From the NCBI GenBank assembly GCA_963678205.1, contig OY782760.1, positions 2,976,001 to 3,040,000 on the forward strand: a stretch of DNA of 64,000 bases, written 5' to 3'. The DNA is from G963556115 sp963678205. GTDB taxonomy: Bacteria > Planctomycetota > SZUA-567. This document shows positions 55,522 through 63,961 of this stretch, one piece after another (position 1 is the first letter of the stretch; each line of letters begins with the position of its first letter). Under the pieces are notes generated by a model. That model saw only the letters and a list, made by a program, of their open reading frames with translations. It searched no databases and was not told the origin of the DNA. Both the position numbers and the translations under genes were made by a program.

Positions 55522-58500
55522 CCTTGGGAAACAATAACTCCATTTGATTTTGAACGCTTAGCCTTAGATTATGCACGTCACCACTTCCCGTATTATAAAT
55601 GGCAATTAACATCTCAAACACGTGATGGCAATAAAGATGTTATAGCTTATAATGAAAATGAAGTATTGTCTGATATTCTCATAGACCAGTTTTGGGTAGA
55701 AGCGAAACATTCAAAGAATTGTAGCACACTAACAAAACAACGGTTAGACCCAACTCTTGTTTCGGCAATCATTGAACCTAATGTGAAGTCAATTATTTTT
55801 ATTACTAATGGTTATTTTTCATCAAATTATGTTGCAAGGGCACAAGCTTTTTGCAAATTAAAAGATTATTTAAACGTTTCATTTATTGACAATTCCGTGG
55901 TGGAAAACTGGGTTAGAAACAACATAAGTATTAAAAAAAAATACTTCATAAATACGCTCAATAATAACAATAGTGATAGTGATATATTTGAAATCACATC
56001 ATCATTTTTTATGAGGCAAATAGACTATATTAGAGGGGTATTCAAAGAAATTACTGCTTTAGAAGTAAACCGCACTCATATTTTGTATTTTGTTGTGAAC
56101 TCAAGTTGTAATAGAGTTGTTAAAATTGATAGTATTACCCCAAAAATATTAATTCATGCCGGGTATGATGATTGTATTGAAATTAAAAAAGGATTAACTG
56201 GTATTCCTCTAGAAATTAAAGCCAATGAATTTAAAAACATTAAACAAATTATACTAAAACTTAAAGACCTAAAAAATTATACTTTATATAGTTATCAAGT
56301 TAAGTGTTCTTTGGTCCAATGTGACGAAGAAATTCGTGTCATAAATGAATCATATTTGAAAATTTCACAAAATATTTATGAAATTTTAACTCAAAACTAC
56401 AAGCTAGGCGTAGGAGGAGTAATAACAATATGGGCAGAAGGAGGAAATGGAAAATCCTTCATGCTTTCAGAGCTTAGCTGTGCACATGGTATATCACAAC
56501 AAAAAACGATTGTATTTTCTGAAGAATTGACGAATGCAAAACTACTCTGTGAGCTAATATTATATTTAAATTTCGGAAATTTGTATACTCTTGATAAGAA
56601 TATTATAGATCAATTAATACTGAAACTCAATAGTTCAAACCAACAATTGTTTAATGAATTATTACTAGGAGTAAGTTCATCAAAAGATGCTCTTTCGTGT
56701 ATAGATAATATCAATACTGTTTACAGTGATCAGGCTTTACTATGTAACCTAATAACTTCGAAGAATATCATTTTTCTAGATGACATTCATAAACTATCAA
56801 AACCATGCCTTTGTGTTCTAAACAAACTACTTAAAAACAGCAATGATAGCAATTTGTCATTAATATATCTGTCATTTGGAAGAGAAAATGAAATAGTATG
56901 TGAAGATGAAAAGCAAAAGCTAGTCAACATATCAGCATTGTCTTATGAGATTCTTTCACCAAATAAACAGGATATCAGAAGGACATTATTACAAAATGTA
57001 GGTCAAGAAATAACTGATACATACTTACCATTAGCAGAAACGCTAACTACTACTAGCTTAGATTTAGGAATATTTATATTGTCTTTACAGTCATTATCTT
57101 GTGATGAAAACTTAACATTGTTGATTGCAGATAATGAAAAAAAAATATCACAAAGTCTTGTTTTTAATAGAGCAAAATATCTAAAGAACATTTTTATACT
57201 TTTCCCAAAAATCAAATCTCTTGTTGATTTGATTTTTTCTGTTGAAATAGGAATTTATGAAGAATTTGTACTGAAATTTTTCAAATTGTCATTAATTGAG
57301 TTAGCTATTAAATATAAATTAATTCGCAGGGTGTTTTCATCCAATGAAGTAATGCTATTACCTTGGCATGACCTAGTTGTTGAGGCATTTAAAGCAGCTA
57401 GTATTTTGGAATATAACAGCAAAACTATTAATATTGTTATTAAATACATAAGTGAAAATCCTAATCTTGAGCCCTCATTATTACACATCTTATTAGAATC
57501 ATCAAAACCATCTACAGACATAATTTATAGGTCGATTGAATATATAAAGACGCTAGTAAATAACACTGATTTTGGTATTGCTTTTTATTTATGTAAGGCA
57601 TTATATAATGTTGTAATGAGTCACCCAATTGAACTACTTGGTATATCAAGTAGTGAGTCGTTATATATTGCTTATCAATATGCAGACTGTCTCAACCATT
57701 GTTACTCATCAAAAAAAGCACTATCTCATTTTAACGAATTATTAGATAAGTTTAGTGTAGGATTTTATAGTAATTCATTAAACACTTGGTCATACAAAAT
57801 TATAGCAGAAATTGTTAATATTAAATACTGGCACTTAGATACTTATCGACTCACTACTTATATTGATGAAAAGTTATCTTTATTACAAAAACGATACAAA
57901 ATTGACGATGCTGACTGTGATAGGCTTATTCAAGATGCTTGGTTAACACTTATGAATAGAAAAATGACTACTTTGATGTTAGAGGATAAATTAGATGCTT
58001 CCAAAGATTGTTTTCAAAAAATTAAAAGAACCGCTTTAAATATTAAACCTCAATATAATGCAAACTTATATATTGATTTTGCGAAAGCGATTTATATTTA
58101 TGATCCATATGAATCACTGAGAAAACTAAGAATTGCAAACTTAATTCTAAAAACAAATATAAATGAAAAAAGAAGGTTTTTAACTTGTAATACTGAGATT
58201 GCGTACTTAAGATGTATTATAAATGATTCTGATATTTCTGAACTAATTGAATCTAGTTCATTATTACTAAAAAACAAGTACTATCAAGAGTATTCAAAAT
58301 CATTATTAAAAATTGCTACCATATTAATATATAATGACCAGTTAAGTGAAGCAGACATGTATATATCAAAATATATGTCTTCTTTTTCTCTAAAAGAAGG
58401 AAATCGTAATATTTTTTTAATGGCTCAGACGCTGTCATTAAAAAATTATGTAAAAAGTAATAAGTATGAATATTATGATTATTGTGAAAATCATCTCCAT

Positions 58501-58635
58501 TCAGTATCAAATTTAGGTAGTTCGTATATCGATATTGCAAAAAACAATTTAAATCAAAATGAATTAAATCGGAAAATAGTATGGGGGCATGAACCATGTA
58601 CAGAAAGTTTCGTAGTTGATACGAGAATATGGTAG
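55501..58635 (+). CDS. Mrr-like nuclease fused to a STAND/AAA-type NTPase
   Basis: I start at ATG 55501 (AAGGA in the repeat just upstream); 1044 residues. The N-terminal 140 residues are an Mrr-like restriction nuclease: FERLALDYARHHFP (Glu18), DGNKDV (Asp46) and FWVEAKHSK (Glu67, Lys69). After a beta-rich linker comes an NTPase with Walker A EGGNGKS (313-319) and Walker B IIFLDDIHK (423-431). About 550 helical residues with repeat-like character follow (tetratricopeptide-like in places), where STAND proteins sense their trigger. The architecture is that of Avs-type or related defence NTPases, although shorter. It is convergent with the glycosyltransferase gene, 17 nt from its end. Confidence 0.78.
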   Translation: MESNISYPWETITPFDFERLALDYARHHFPYYKWQLTSQTRDGNKDVIAYNENEVLSDILIDQFWVEAKHSKNCSTLTKQRLDPTLVSAIIEPNVKSIIFITNGYFSSNYVARAQAFCKLKDYLNVSFIDNSVVENWVRNNISIKKKYFINTLNNNNSDSDIFEITSSFFMRQIDYIRGVFKEITALEVNRTHILYFVVNSSCNRVVKIDSITPKILIHAGYDDCIEIKKGLTGIPLEIKANEFKNIKQIILKLKDLKNYTLYSYQVKCSLVQCDEEIRVINESYLKISQNIYEILTQNYKLGVGGVITIWAEGGNGKSFMLSELSCAHGISQQKTIVFSEELTNAKLLCELILYLNFGNLYTLDKNIIDQLILKLNSSNQQLFNELLLGVSSSKDALSCIDNINTVYSDQALLCNLITSKNIIFLDDIHKLSKPCLCVLNKLLKNSNDSNLSLIYLSFGRENEIVCEDEKQKLVNISALSYEILSPNKQDIRRTLLQNVGQEITDTYLPLAETLTTTSLDLGIFILSLQSLSCDENLTLLIADNEKKISQSLVFNRAKYLKNIFILFPKIKSLVDLIFSVEIGIYEEFVLKFFKLSLIELAIKYKLIRRVFSSNEVMLLPWHDLVVEAFKAASILEYNSKTINIVIKYISENPNLEPSLLHILLESSKPSTDIIYRSIEYIKTLVNNTDFGIAFYLCKALYNVVMSHPIELLGISSSESLYIAYQYADCLNHCYSSKKALSHFNELLDKFSVGFYSNSLNTWSYKIIAEIVNIKYWHLDTYRLTTYIDEKLSLLQKRYKIDDADCDRLIQDAWLTLMNRKMTTLMLEDKLDASKDCFQKIKRTALNIKPQYNANLYIDFAKAIYIYDPYESLRKLRIANLILKTNINEKRRFLTCNTEIAYLRCIINDSDISELIESSSLLLKNKYYQEYSKSLLKIATILIYNDQLSEADMYISKYMSSFSLKEGNRNIFLMAQTLSLKNYVKSNKYEYYDYCENHLHSVSNLGSSYIDIAKNNLNQNELNRKIVWGHEPCTESFVVDTRIW

Positions 58636-58652
58636 TATGTTCAGTCCCATAA

Positions 58653-59726
58653 TTATGGAGTAAAAACGACGTTTCCATGAGTATCAATAATCAGATCATC
58701 ACCTTTTCTTTTTCTATCAAGAAACCATTTTTTATTCTTCGAATACAATTCATTATAATTATCACATACAAATAATATTGATATGGGCTGTCTTTTAATA
58801 GAACTAGAAATTAAACTATATAAATCATAATTTGTATTATTGTGGATTTCTATTTTATCTAACACATTTAGCGGTAACACCGAAAAAGTGTGTTTCCACA
58901 TTCGGTAATTGCTGATTAATATTGCGATATAGTCTTTTTGTAAATTAATTTTATTCATTTCTTGAGCAAGATAATTACTTAAATCTTCCTTTATTGCATT
59001 TTTATGCTTACACCAAAAATATGCTGCTTGTTGAACTTCATCTCTATTTATACAGTTCCTAGATGCTCCTTGAATATGATAAGCAATTGCTCCTGTATCG
59101 ACATAGCACGCATAACCGCTTAGTGTTAAACGCAAAGAAAACTCCATTGCTTGAAAAGAATTAAAAAAATGTTCATCAAATCCATTATTATCATCAAATA
59201 GTGTTTTGGTTGTTACGTAAAATGCTGACGAGACGGCTTGACGTTTAATTAAAGAATTTTTGGGAACTGAATTTTGATTATTAAAGGCATTGGCATGTTT
59301 ATTAATATAGTGGCCAAAGATATGACCTGTACTCTGGATTTTTAGATTTTGTGGATAAACTAATAGACCTTGAACAACCCCTGTTTTTTCCTTACATTCA
59401 AAAGCCGAGATTAATTTTTTTACTGAGTTTCGCTCTGGAAATGTATCTGTATTCAAAAAGCATAGATATTTACCTGTTGATCGTTTTACTGCAGAGTTAT
59501 TGGCAACCGTATACCCTACTATTCTATTTTCTTGAATGATAACTGTATTATTATGTCGTGATTTAAAATTATTAGATAAACTTATTGTTTTTAAATTATG
59601 CACCCCATCAAGAAACAATATCACTTCATCTTGAATATCAATAATTGAGAGCAAATTATCCAGAAAGTTATCAAAGAGATTATGTGAGTCTTGAACTGCA
59701 ATGATATAACTAATGTTGCTTCCCAT
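58653..59726 (-). CDS. Family 2 glycosyltransferase inside the inverted-repeat segment
   Basis: Start taken at ATG 59726, inside the right repeat (AAGGA upstream), giving 357 residues beginning MGSNISY. The GT-A fold is visible: ISYIIAVQDSHNLFDNFLDNLLSI, ENRIVGYTVANNSAVKRSTGKYLCFLNTDTFPE (the DxD-like NTDT near 95), then FDEHFFNSFQAMEFSLRLTLSGY, matching the rhamnosyltransferase-like GT2 group (D-E-x-F-F ... E-D/E-x-x-L-R). The C-terminal 120 residues are unassigned. It is alone: no other surface-sugar genes lie in the island. It runs directly on from the recombinase gene and shares its first seven codons (one changed) with the nuclease-STAND gene. Confidence 0.78.
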   Translation of the reverse strand: MGSNISYIIAVQDSHNLFDNFLDNLLSIIDIQDEVILFLDGVHNLKTISLSNNFKSRHNNTVIIQENRIVGYTVANNSAVKRSTGKYLCFLNTDTFPERNSVKKLISAFECKEKTGVVQGLLVYPQNLKIQSTGHIFGHYINKHANAFNNQNSVPKNSLIKRQAVSSAFYVTTKTLFDDNNGFDEHFFNSFQAMEFSLRLTLSGYACYVDTGAIAYHIQGASRNCINRDEVQQAAYFWCKHKNAIKEDLSNYLAQEMNKINLQKDYIAILISNYRMWKHTFSVLPLNVLDKIEIHNNTNYDLYSLISSSIKRQPISILFVCDNYNELYSKNKKWFLDRKRKGDDLIIDTHGNVVFTP

Positions 59727-59752
59727 TTGATAATTCCTTATTATCACGGATT
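59706..59752 (-). repeat. Right 47-bp inverted repeat, over the glycosyltransferase start
   Basis: Inverse copy of 55475-55521 with one mismatch. On the minus strand it carries the final N-P-stop codons of the recombinase, then AAGGA, the ATG and codons for MGSNISY. Confidence 0.9.
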
Positions 59753-60679
59753 AATATAGAAAGAATTATGCAATGCAGCTCTATGATTTGCCTTTTGTAA
59801 GTGTTCTTTCAATTGATGTGAAGATACATGAGTATATATTTCAGTTATTGCAATGCTACTATGACCTAATAGACTTTGCACATAACGTAAGTTTACACCT
59901 GCCTCAATTATATGAGTTGCTGTTGTATGGCGTATCATATGCGGTGTTATACGTCTATTTATTCCTGAAGACTTAGTGAGTTCATGTAAACGCCTGCGGA
60001 CTAAATCTGGTGTTAATGGTTTATCTACATTATTTATAAGGAGTGAGGAAGAATTAGAATCATGAGTATGCATTTTAAGGTATGTGCAGACATGTTTTAT
60101 TAATTCTTGATCAACAATAAATACAACCCTTTCCCTACTTCCTTTACCCTTAATTTTAATGCGACCAGTTGTTTCATCCCAATCGCTAATTTTAATATTA
60201 CATAGTTCACTTATTCGTAAACCAGTTGCATATAGAATCTCCAGTCCAAGCCAAACACTAATATCTGTAAGCCATCCACGTTCATCAGCAAGGTTCTTTG
60301 CTGCAGTTAAGATCTTCAACATCTCAGAACTTTGGAAATTTCTCGGTAACTGTTTAGGAATACTAATTGAAAGCTTATACTCTGAAAAAAGATTACGCTT
60401 GATATACTTATTCGTTTTAAGCCAGTTAAAAATCGCTCTAAGGGCTGCAAAACGTCTTTTTATGGTCTTGGGAGCTTTGCCATCGCTATACATTGAAATT
60501 TGCCACTTACTCAATACTTTATCATTAAGTAACTCTTTATTCTTCTTATTTGGATACAACTATAAAATAAATGACTTCACATCACATGAATATGCTCTTA
60601 GGGTATTCTCAGACATTCCTGTCTGAGAATGAAAATTAATAAACTTTTCGATTAAATTAAACAACTCTGACTTATACAT
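59744..60679 (-). pseudogene. XerC/D-like tyrosine recombinase with in-frame TAG
   Basis: From ATG 60679 (AAAGGTGAG upstream) one frame of 312 codons reaches 59744, interrupted only by TAG at 60562-60560 (codon 40). The part before the stop, FINFHSQTGMSENTLRAYSCDVKSFI, is the standard start of the SAM-like core-binding domain. After it come KTIKRRFAALRAIFNWLK and the full catalytic set: TGLRISELCNI (Arg), HMIRHTTATH (H-x-x-R), LLGHSS (His) and TEIYTHV (Tyr nucleophile). A restart at the TTG directly after the TAG would give 271 residues missing part of the core-binding domain. It has the size of a shufflon-type or Xer enzyme, not of an island integrase, and its end overlaps the right repeat. 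Confidence 0.82.
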
Positions 60680-60954
60680 TATGCTCACCTTTCTTGCATA
60701 AAATGAAAATCAGAATTATATTGATTCTAACGACAGGAAATAGGATAATATATATTGTCGATCGACATAATGGAAAATACCGTCAAAAATACTGTCAGAA
60801 TTATGAAACTTTTTGCGATTTTCGCGGAAGTTCAAAGCAGCACAAAAGAGTTTTTTTTTAATCCGCTTCAATTGACGGTATAGCCGAAGGCAGAAAAACC
60901 ACCCAAAACTCATAACATATTGATATTAAATCGATTAAAAAATCATACATTAGT
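60680..60954. other. Non-coding right end with palindrome and integrase-site-like repeats
   Basis: It holds the palindrome TGTCGATCGACA (60756-60767), about 80 nt upstream of the recombinase start and a candidate operator, ATACCGTCAAAAATACTGT (60777-60795; 18 of 19 identical to the complement of the motif before the integrase) and TTGACGGTAT (60872-60881). I see no gene here. Confidence 0.55.
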
Positions 60955-60969
60955 CTGAGGGCAACCAAA
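60955..60969. repeat. attR: imperfect copy of the tRNA-Gln 3' end
   Basis: CTGAGGGCAACCAAA, differing from the tRNA copy at 29243-29258 by one missing G. Confidence 0.65.
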
Positions 60970-60972
60970 GCT

Positions 60973-61010
60973 AAAAGGCTGTAACCCTTAAAAAAGAATT
61001 GCAGCCTTTT
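60973..61010 (+). terminator. Terminator beyond attR, probably the original one of tRNA-Gln
   Basis: AAAAGGCTG (60973-60981) and CAGCCTTTT (61002-61010) with a 20-nt loop that can extend the stem, then Ts. It begins 3 nt after attR, just as the island's own terminator begins shortly after attL. The rest up to 61170 is AT-rich with no gene I can support. Confidence 0.6.
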
Positions 61011-61170
61011 TAAATTAATTTTATTTTGTATATTTTGCTTAATCAAAATAAATTGAAATGCACAACAAAATAATAAGCCTATATAATACAACAGCTAAGC
61101 TTGGTCAAACCAAATAAACTTAAATAATATTTAGATGTTTCTTCTTTCAATTCTTCAGAATCGTTTTAAC

Positions 61171-62133
61171 TCAAAATTTATTCACCTGATTTTTCACATT
61201 ACCATTAATATAAGATTTCAAATTATCTTCAGCAATACACATTAAACGTTCTCGAGCTTCACGTGGAGCCCAGGCTATATGAGGAGTAATATAACAATTT
61301 TTCGCATTGAGCAACACATTATCTGCCTGAATAGGTTCTGTCGACACAACATCAAGTCCTGCCGCAGCGACACTCCCACTTTCTAGAGCAGCAGCCAAAT
61401 CCTCCTCTACAATGAGCGCCCCACGTGAAGTATTGATAATGATTACTCCTTCCTTCATCTTAGCAATACTGAACTTGTTAATCATTCCTTCGGTAGACTC
61501 CAATAATGGACAATGCAATGATATCACATCAGAGAGTGCTAAAACTTGTTCAAGTTCTGAGTATTTTAAGTTTTCATTTTCTAAATCTTTATTTGGATAT
61601 AAATCATATGCAAGTACTTTCATCCCAAATCCTTGAGCAATCGTTGCTGTTGCTTGACCTATTCTCCCAAAACCAACAATACCTATTGTTTTCTCTGCTA
61701 ATTCAATTAGTGGAAAATTCCAGTAACAAAAATCTTGGCTCTTTGTCCAGTCACCACGATAAACAGTCTCGCTGTGATTCTGTACATGATGACATATATT
61801 CAACAAATGAGCAAATGCAAACTGTGACACGGAAGCAGTACCATATGTTGGAATATTACAGACAGGAATACATTTCTCAGATGCTGCAGCAACATCAACA
61901 ACATTATAACCAGTAGCAAGAACTCCAATGTACTTTACTGATGGGCAAGCATCAAGGATCTCTTTAGAAATTACTGTCTTATTGGTAATAACTGCTTCAG
62001 CATCACCAATACGCTCTATGGTTTCTTCTGACGTTGTTCTGTCATGGCACATAAAACATCCCAAACGTTCAAATCCTTCCCATGTCAAATCTCCAGGATT
62101 CAATGTATAGCCATCAAGAACTACAATCTTCAT
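61171..62133 (-). CDS. D-isomer 2-hydroxyacid dehydrogenase (glycerate dehydrogenase-like)
   Basis: Reduces a 2-keto acid, such as hydroxypyruvate, to the D-2-hydroxy acid with NAD(P)H. The 320 residues show the NAD-binding GIVGFGRIGQATA (near 149), the catalytic Arg in NTSRGAL (near 235), the Glu in LDVVSTEP (near 264) and the His in ITPHIAWAP (near 287). GVLATGYNVVDV and PTYGTASVSQFAF fit the glycerate/hydroxypyruvate dehydrogenase group best. It lies 12 nt downstream of the split transketolase genes, so all three are probably one operon for sugar or sugar-acid use. Confidence 0.88.
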   Translation of the reverse strand: MKIVVLDGYTLNPGDLTWEGFERLGCFMCHDRTTSEETIERIGDAEAVITNKTVISKEILDACPSVKYIGVLATGYNVVDVAAASEKCIPVCNIPTYGTASVSQFAFAHLLNICHHVQNHSETVYRGDWTKSQDFCYWNFPLIELAEKTIGIVGFGRIGQATATIAQGFGMKVLAYDLYPNKDLENENLKYSELEQVLALSDVISLHCPLLESTEGMINKFSIAKMKEGVIIINTSRGALIVEEDLAAALESGSVAAAGLDVVSTEPIQADNVLLNAKNCYITPHIAWAPREARERLMCIAEDNLKSYINGNVKNQVNKF

Positions 62134-62145
62134 ATAATAACCTCC

Positions 62146-63075
62146 CTATTTCATCAATTCCTCAGCGCTGGCAACAATATTTTCAATCGTTATACCATTT
62201 ATTCCCATCAAATATTCATACGGGGCAGATTCACCAAATTTGTCTTGAACCCCAATTCTCTTTACTACACCTTTCCCGGCTTCAGCCACTACTTCACAAA
62301 CAGCACTACCTAAGCCATTAAGAATATTATGATCTTCAACCGTTATAATTTTACCAATTTCTGCAATACACCTCTGCACTGCTTTTATATCTAAAGGCTT
62401 AATAGTATGCATATCAAGAAGTCTTACAGAGATACCCTTTGACTCCAATTCTTCAGCTGCTTCTATAGCTTTGGACATAATATCACCATTTGCAATAATA
62501 GCAATATCACTACCATCTTTTAACTGAAATGCCTTACCTATTTCAAATTCTGACGTTTCATCATAAACAAATGGAACAGGATCCCTCGTAAAGCGTAAAT
62601 ATACAGGCCCGTCATAAGATGCTGCAGCATGCACAAGCTTCTTAGCAGAATAAAAATCTGCTGGCATAATTACAGTCATATTTGGGATTGTACGAAGAAT
62701 CCCCATATCCTCAATACACTGATGACTGGCACCATCATTTGCAGGAGTAAACCCTCCATGTGAGCAGGCAATTTTTACATTTTGCTTAGGATAACAAATT
62801 TCCTGACGAATTTGCTCTACCATACGCATACTGCCAAATACTGCATAAGTAGTAACGAATGGAATCTTACCTGTTGTTGCCAAACCGGCTGCGACACCAG
62901 CTGCATTCTGCTCAGCAATCCCCACATTCACATGCTGATGCGGTAATTGTTCAAAAAATGGAACCGTCTTACAAGATTTCCCAATATCAGCATCAACAAC
63001 ATAAATATTCGGGTTTTCTTTACCAAGTTCTAATATAGCTTCACCATAAGCTTCTCTTGTAGCCTTACCTGACAT
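62146..63075 (-). CDS. Transketolase, C-terminal subunit
   Basis: The pyrimidine-binding and C-terminal half of a split, TPP-dependent transketolase-like enzyme, which moves two-carbon units between sugars. The 309 residues include VDADIGKSCKT, VNVGIAEQNAAGVAAGLA (the Glu that activates TPP), SHGGFTPANDGASHQCIEDMGILRTIPNMTV and the C-terminal block IITVEDHNILNGLGSAVCEV. It follows the N-terminal subunit gene by 2 nt. Split transketolases are common in anaerobes and in pathways for unusual sugars; the substrate here is not shown. Confidence 0.92.
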   Translation of the reverse strand: MSGKATREAYGEAILELGKENPNIYVVDADIGKSCKTVPFFEQLPHQHVNVGIAEQNAAGVAAGLATTGKIPFVTTYAVFGSMRMVEQIRQEICYPKQNVKIACSHGGFTPANDGASHQCIEDMGILRTIPNMTVIMPADFYSAKKLVHAAASYDGPVYLRFTRDPVPFVYDETSEFEIGKAFQLKDGSDIAIIANGDIMSKAIEAAEELESKGISVRLLDMHTIKPLDIKAVQRCIAEIGKIITVEDHNILNGLGSAVCEVVAEAGKGVVKRIGVQDKFGESAPYEYLMGINGITIENIVASAEELMK

Positions 63076-63077
63076 AA

Positions 63078-63911
63078 TTAAAACCCTCCCTCAACTTCTG
63101 CTAATGCCTGTTCAAATTGCTCATCATTAGGAGCTACTCCATGCCACATTACGACATTCTCCATAAATGAAACTCCCTTACCTTTGACCGTTTTTCCAAC
63201 AATGACCTTGGGTAAACCATTGGTACTACCTCTAATCACATTTAATATATCAACAATCTCTTCCATTTTGTGACCATTAATTTTAAAAGCCTCACAACCA
63301 AATGCGCCGTATTTTGCCCGTAGATCACCGGTGGGCATGACAATATCACAGGTATTGTCATTCTGAAGATTATTGTTATCCACATAAATAATTAGATTAT
63401 CTAATTTATATTTGACTGCAGACATTACAGCTTCCCATATCTGCCCTTCCTGACTTTCTCCATCCCCTACAATACAAAACACTCTATAACTCTTACCATC
63501 ACGCTTTGCGACAATGGCCATACCTACCGCAGTAGAAAGCCCTTGACCAAGCGAACCAGTACTAATATCTACACCGGGACATACTTTCATATCCGGATGT
63601 CCCTGAAGAATAGAACCCTGCTTCCTCAAGGTATAAATAGTATCATATGGGAAAAAACCCCTTAATGCTAAGCATGAATACAGTACAGGACAGACGTGCC
63701 CTTTTGATAATACCACACGATCTCGATCCTCCCACGTTGGCTCATCAGGCCGGACATTTATCTCATCAAAATACAGAGCCGTCATAAAATCAGAAGCAGA
63801 TAATGAACCTCCAGGATGTCCTGATTGTGCTCTATGAATCATTGTCAAAAGTGTTTTTCTCAACTCTTTAGCTTTCTCTTTCAGAAAGTCTATTTTTTCA
63901 TCTTTATTCAT
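63078..63911 (-). CDS. Transketolase, N-terminal (TPP-binding) subunit
   Basis: The 277 residues bind the TPP diphosphate and metal. Motifs: MIHRAQSGHPGGSLSASDF (His contact near 29), DRVVLSKGHVCPVLYS, GSLGQGLSTAVGMA and the TPP fold signature VGDGESQEGQIWEA followed after about 20 residues by YVDNNNLQND. With the C-terminal subunit it makes a complete enzyme. AAGGGAAA lies before the ATG. A short-chain dehydrogenase gene probably precedes it, so the operon starts outside the window. Confidence 0.92.
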   Translation of the reverse strand: MNKDEKIDFLKEKAKELRKTLLTMIHRAQSGHPGGSLSASDFMTALYFDEINVRPDEPTWEDRDRVVLSKGHVCPVLYSCLALRGFFPYDTIYTLRKQGSILQGHPDMKVCPGVDISTGSLGQGLSTAVGMAIVAKRDGKSYRVFCIVGDGESQEGQIWEAVMSAVKYKLDNLIIYVDNNNLQNDNTCDIVMPTGDLRAKYGAFGCEAFKINGHKMEEIVDILNVIRGSTNGLPKVIVGKTVKGKGVSFMENVVMWHGVAPNDEQFEQALAEVEGGF

Positions 63912-63961
63912 AATATTTCCCTTAATATATCGCTATATAAATTCAACCAAATCTATAAAAT

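Larger units (their letters stand above)
29243..60969. mobile_element. Integrative mobilizable element in tRNA-Gln with defence cargo
   Basis: The element lies between the 3' end of tRNA-Gln (CTGAGGGGCAACCAAA, 29243-29258) and a near copy lacking one G (CTGAGGGCAACCAAA, 60955-60969). It carries its own tRNA-type integrase, an AlpA-like regulator, a primase-helicase, a mob block with an oriT candidate, and no type IV secretion genes. It would therefore be mobilised by a helper rather than self-transmissible. Motifs related to TTGACGGTAT occur at both ends and resemble integrase arm sites. Several cargo genes are broken, so parts of the island are decaying. Confidence 0.85.

Noticed and set aside
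58316..58687. 123-codon leftward ORF overlapping the end of the STAND gene
   Set aside because: It is antisense to clear STAND coding sequence, has no domain and no start signals.
29257..60954. Complete prophage or self-transmissible conjugative element
   Set aside because: There are no capsid, tail, terminase or type IV secretion genes; only integration, replication and mobilisation functions are present.
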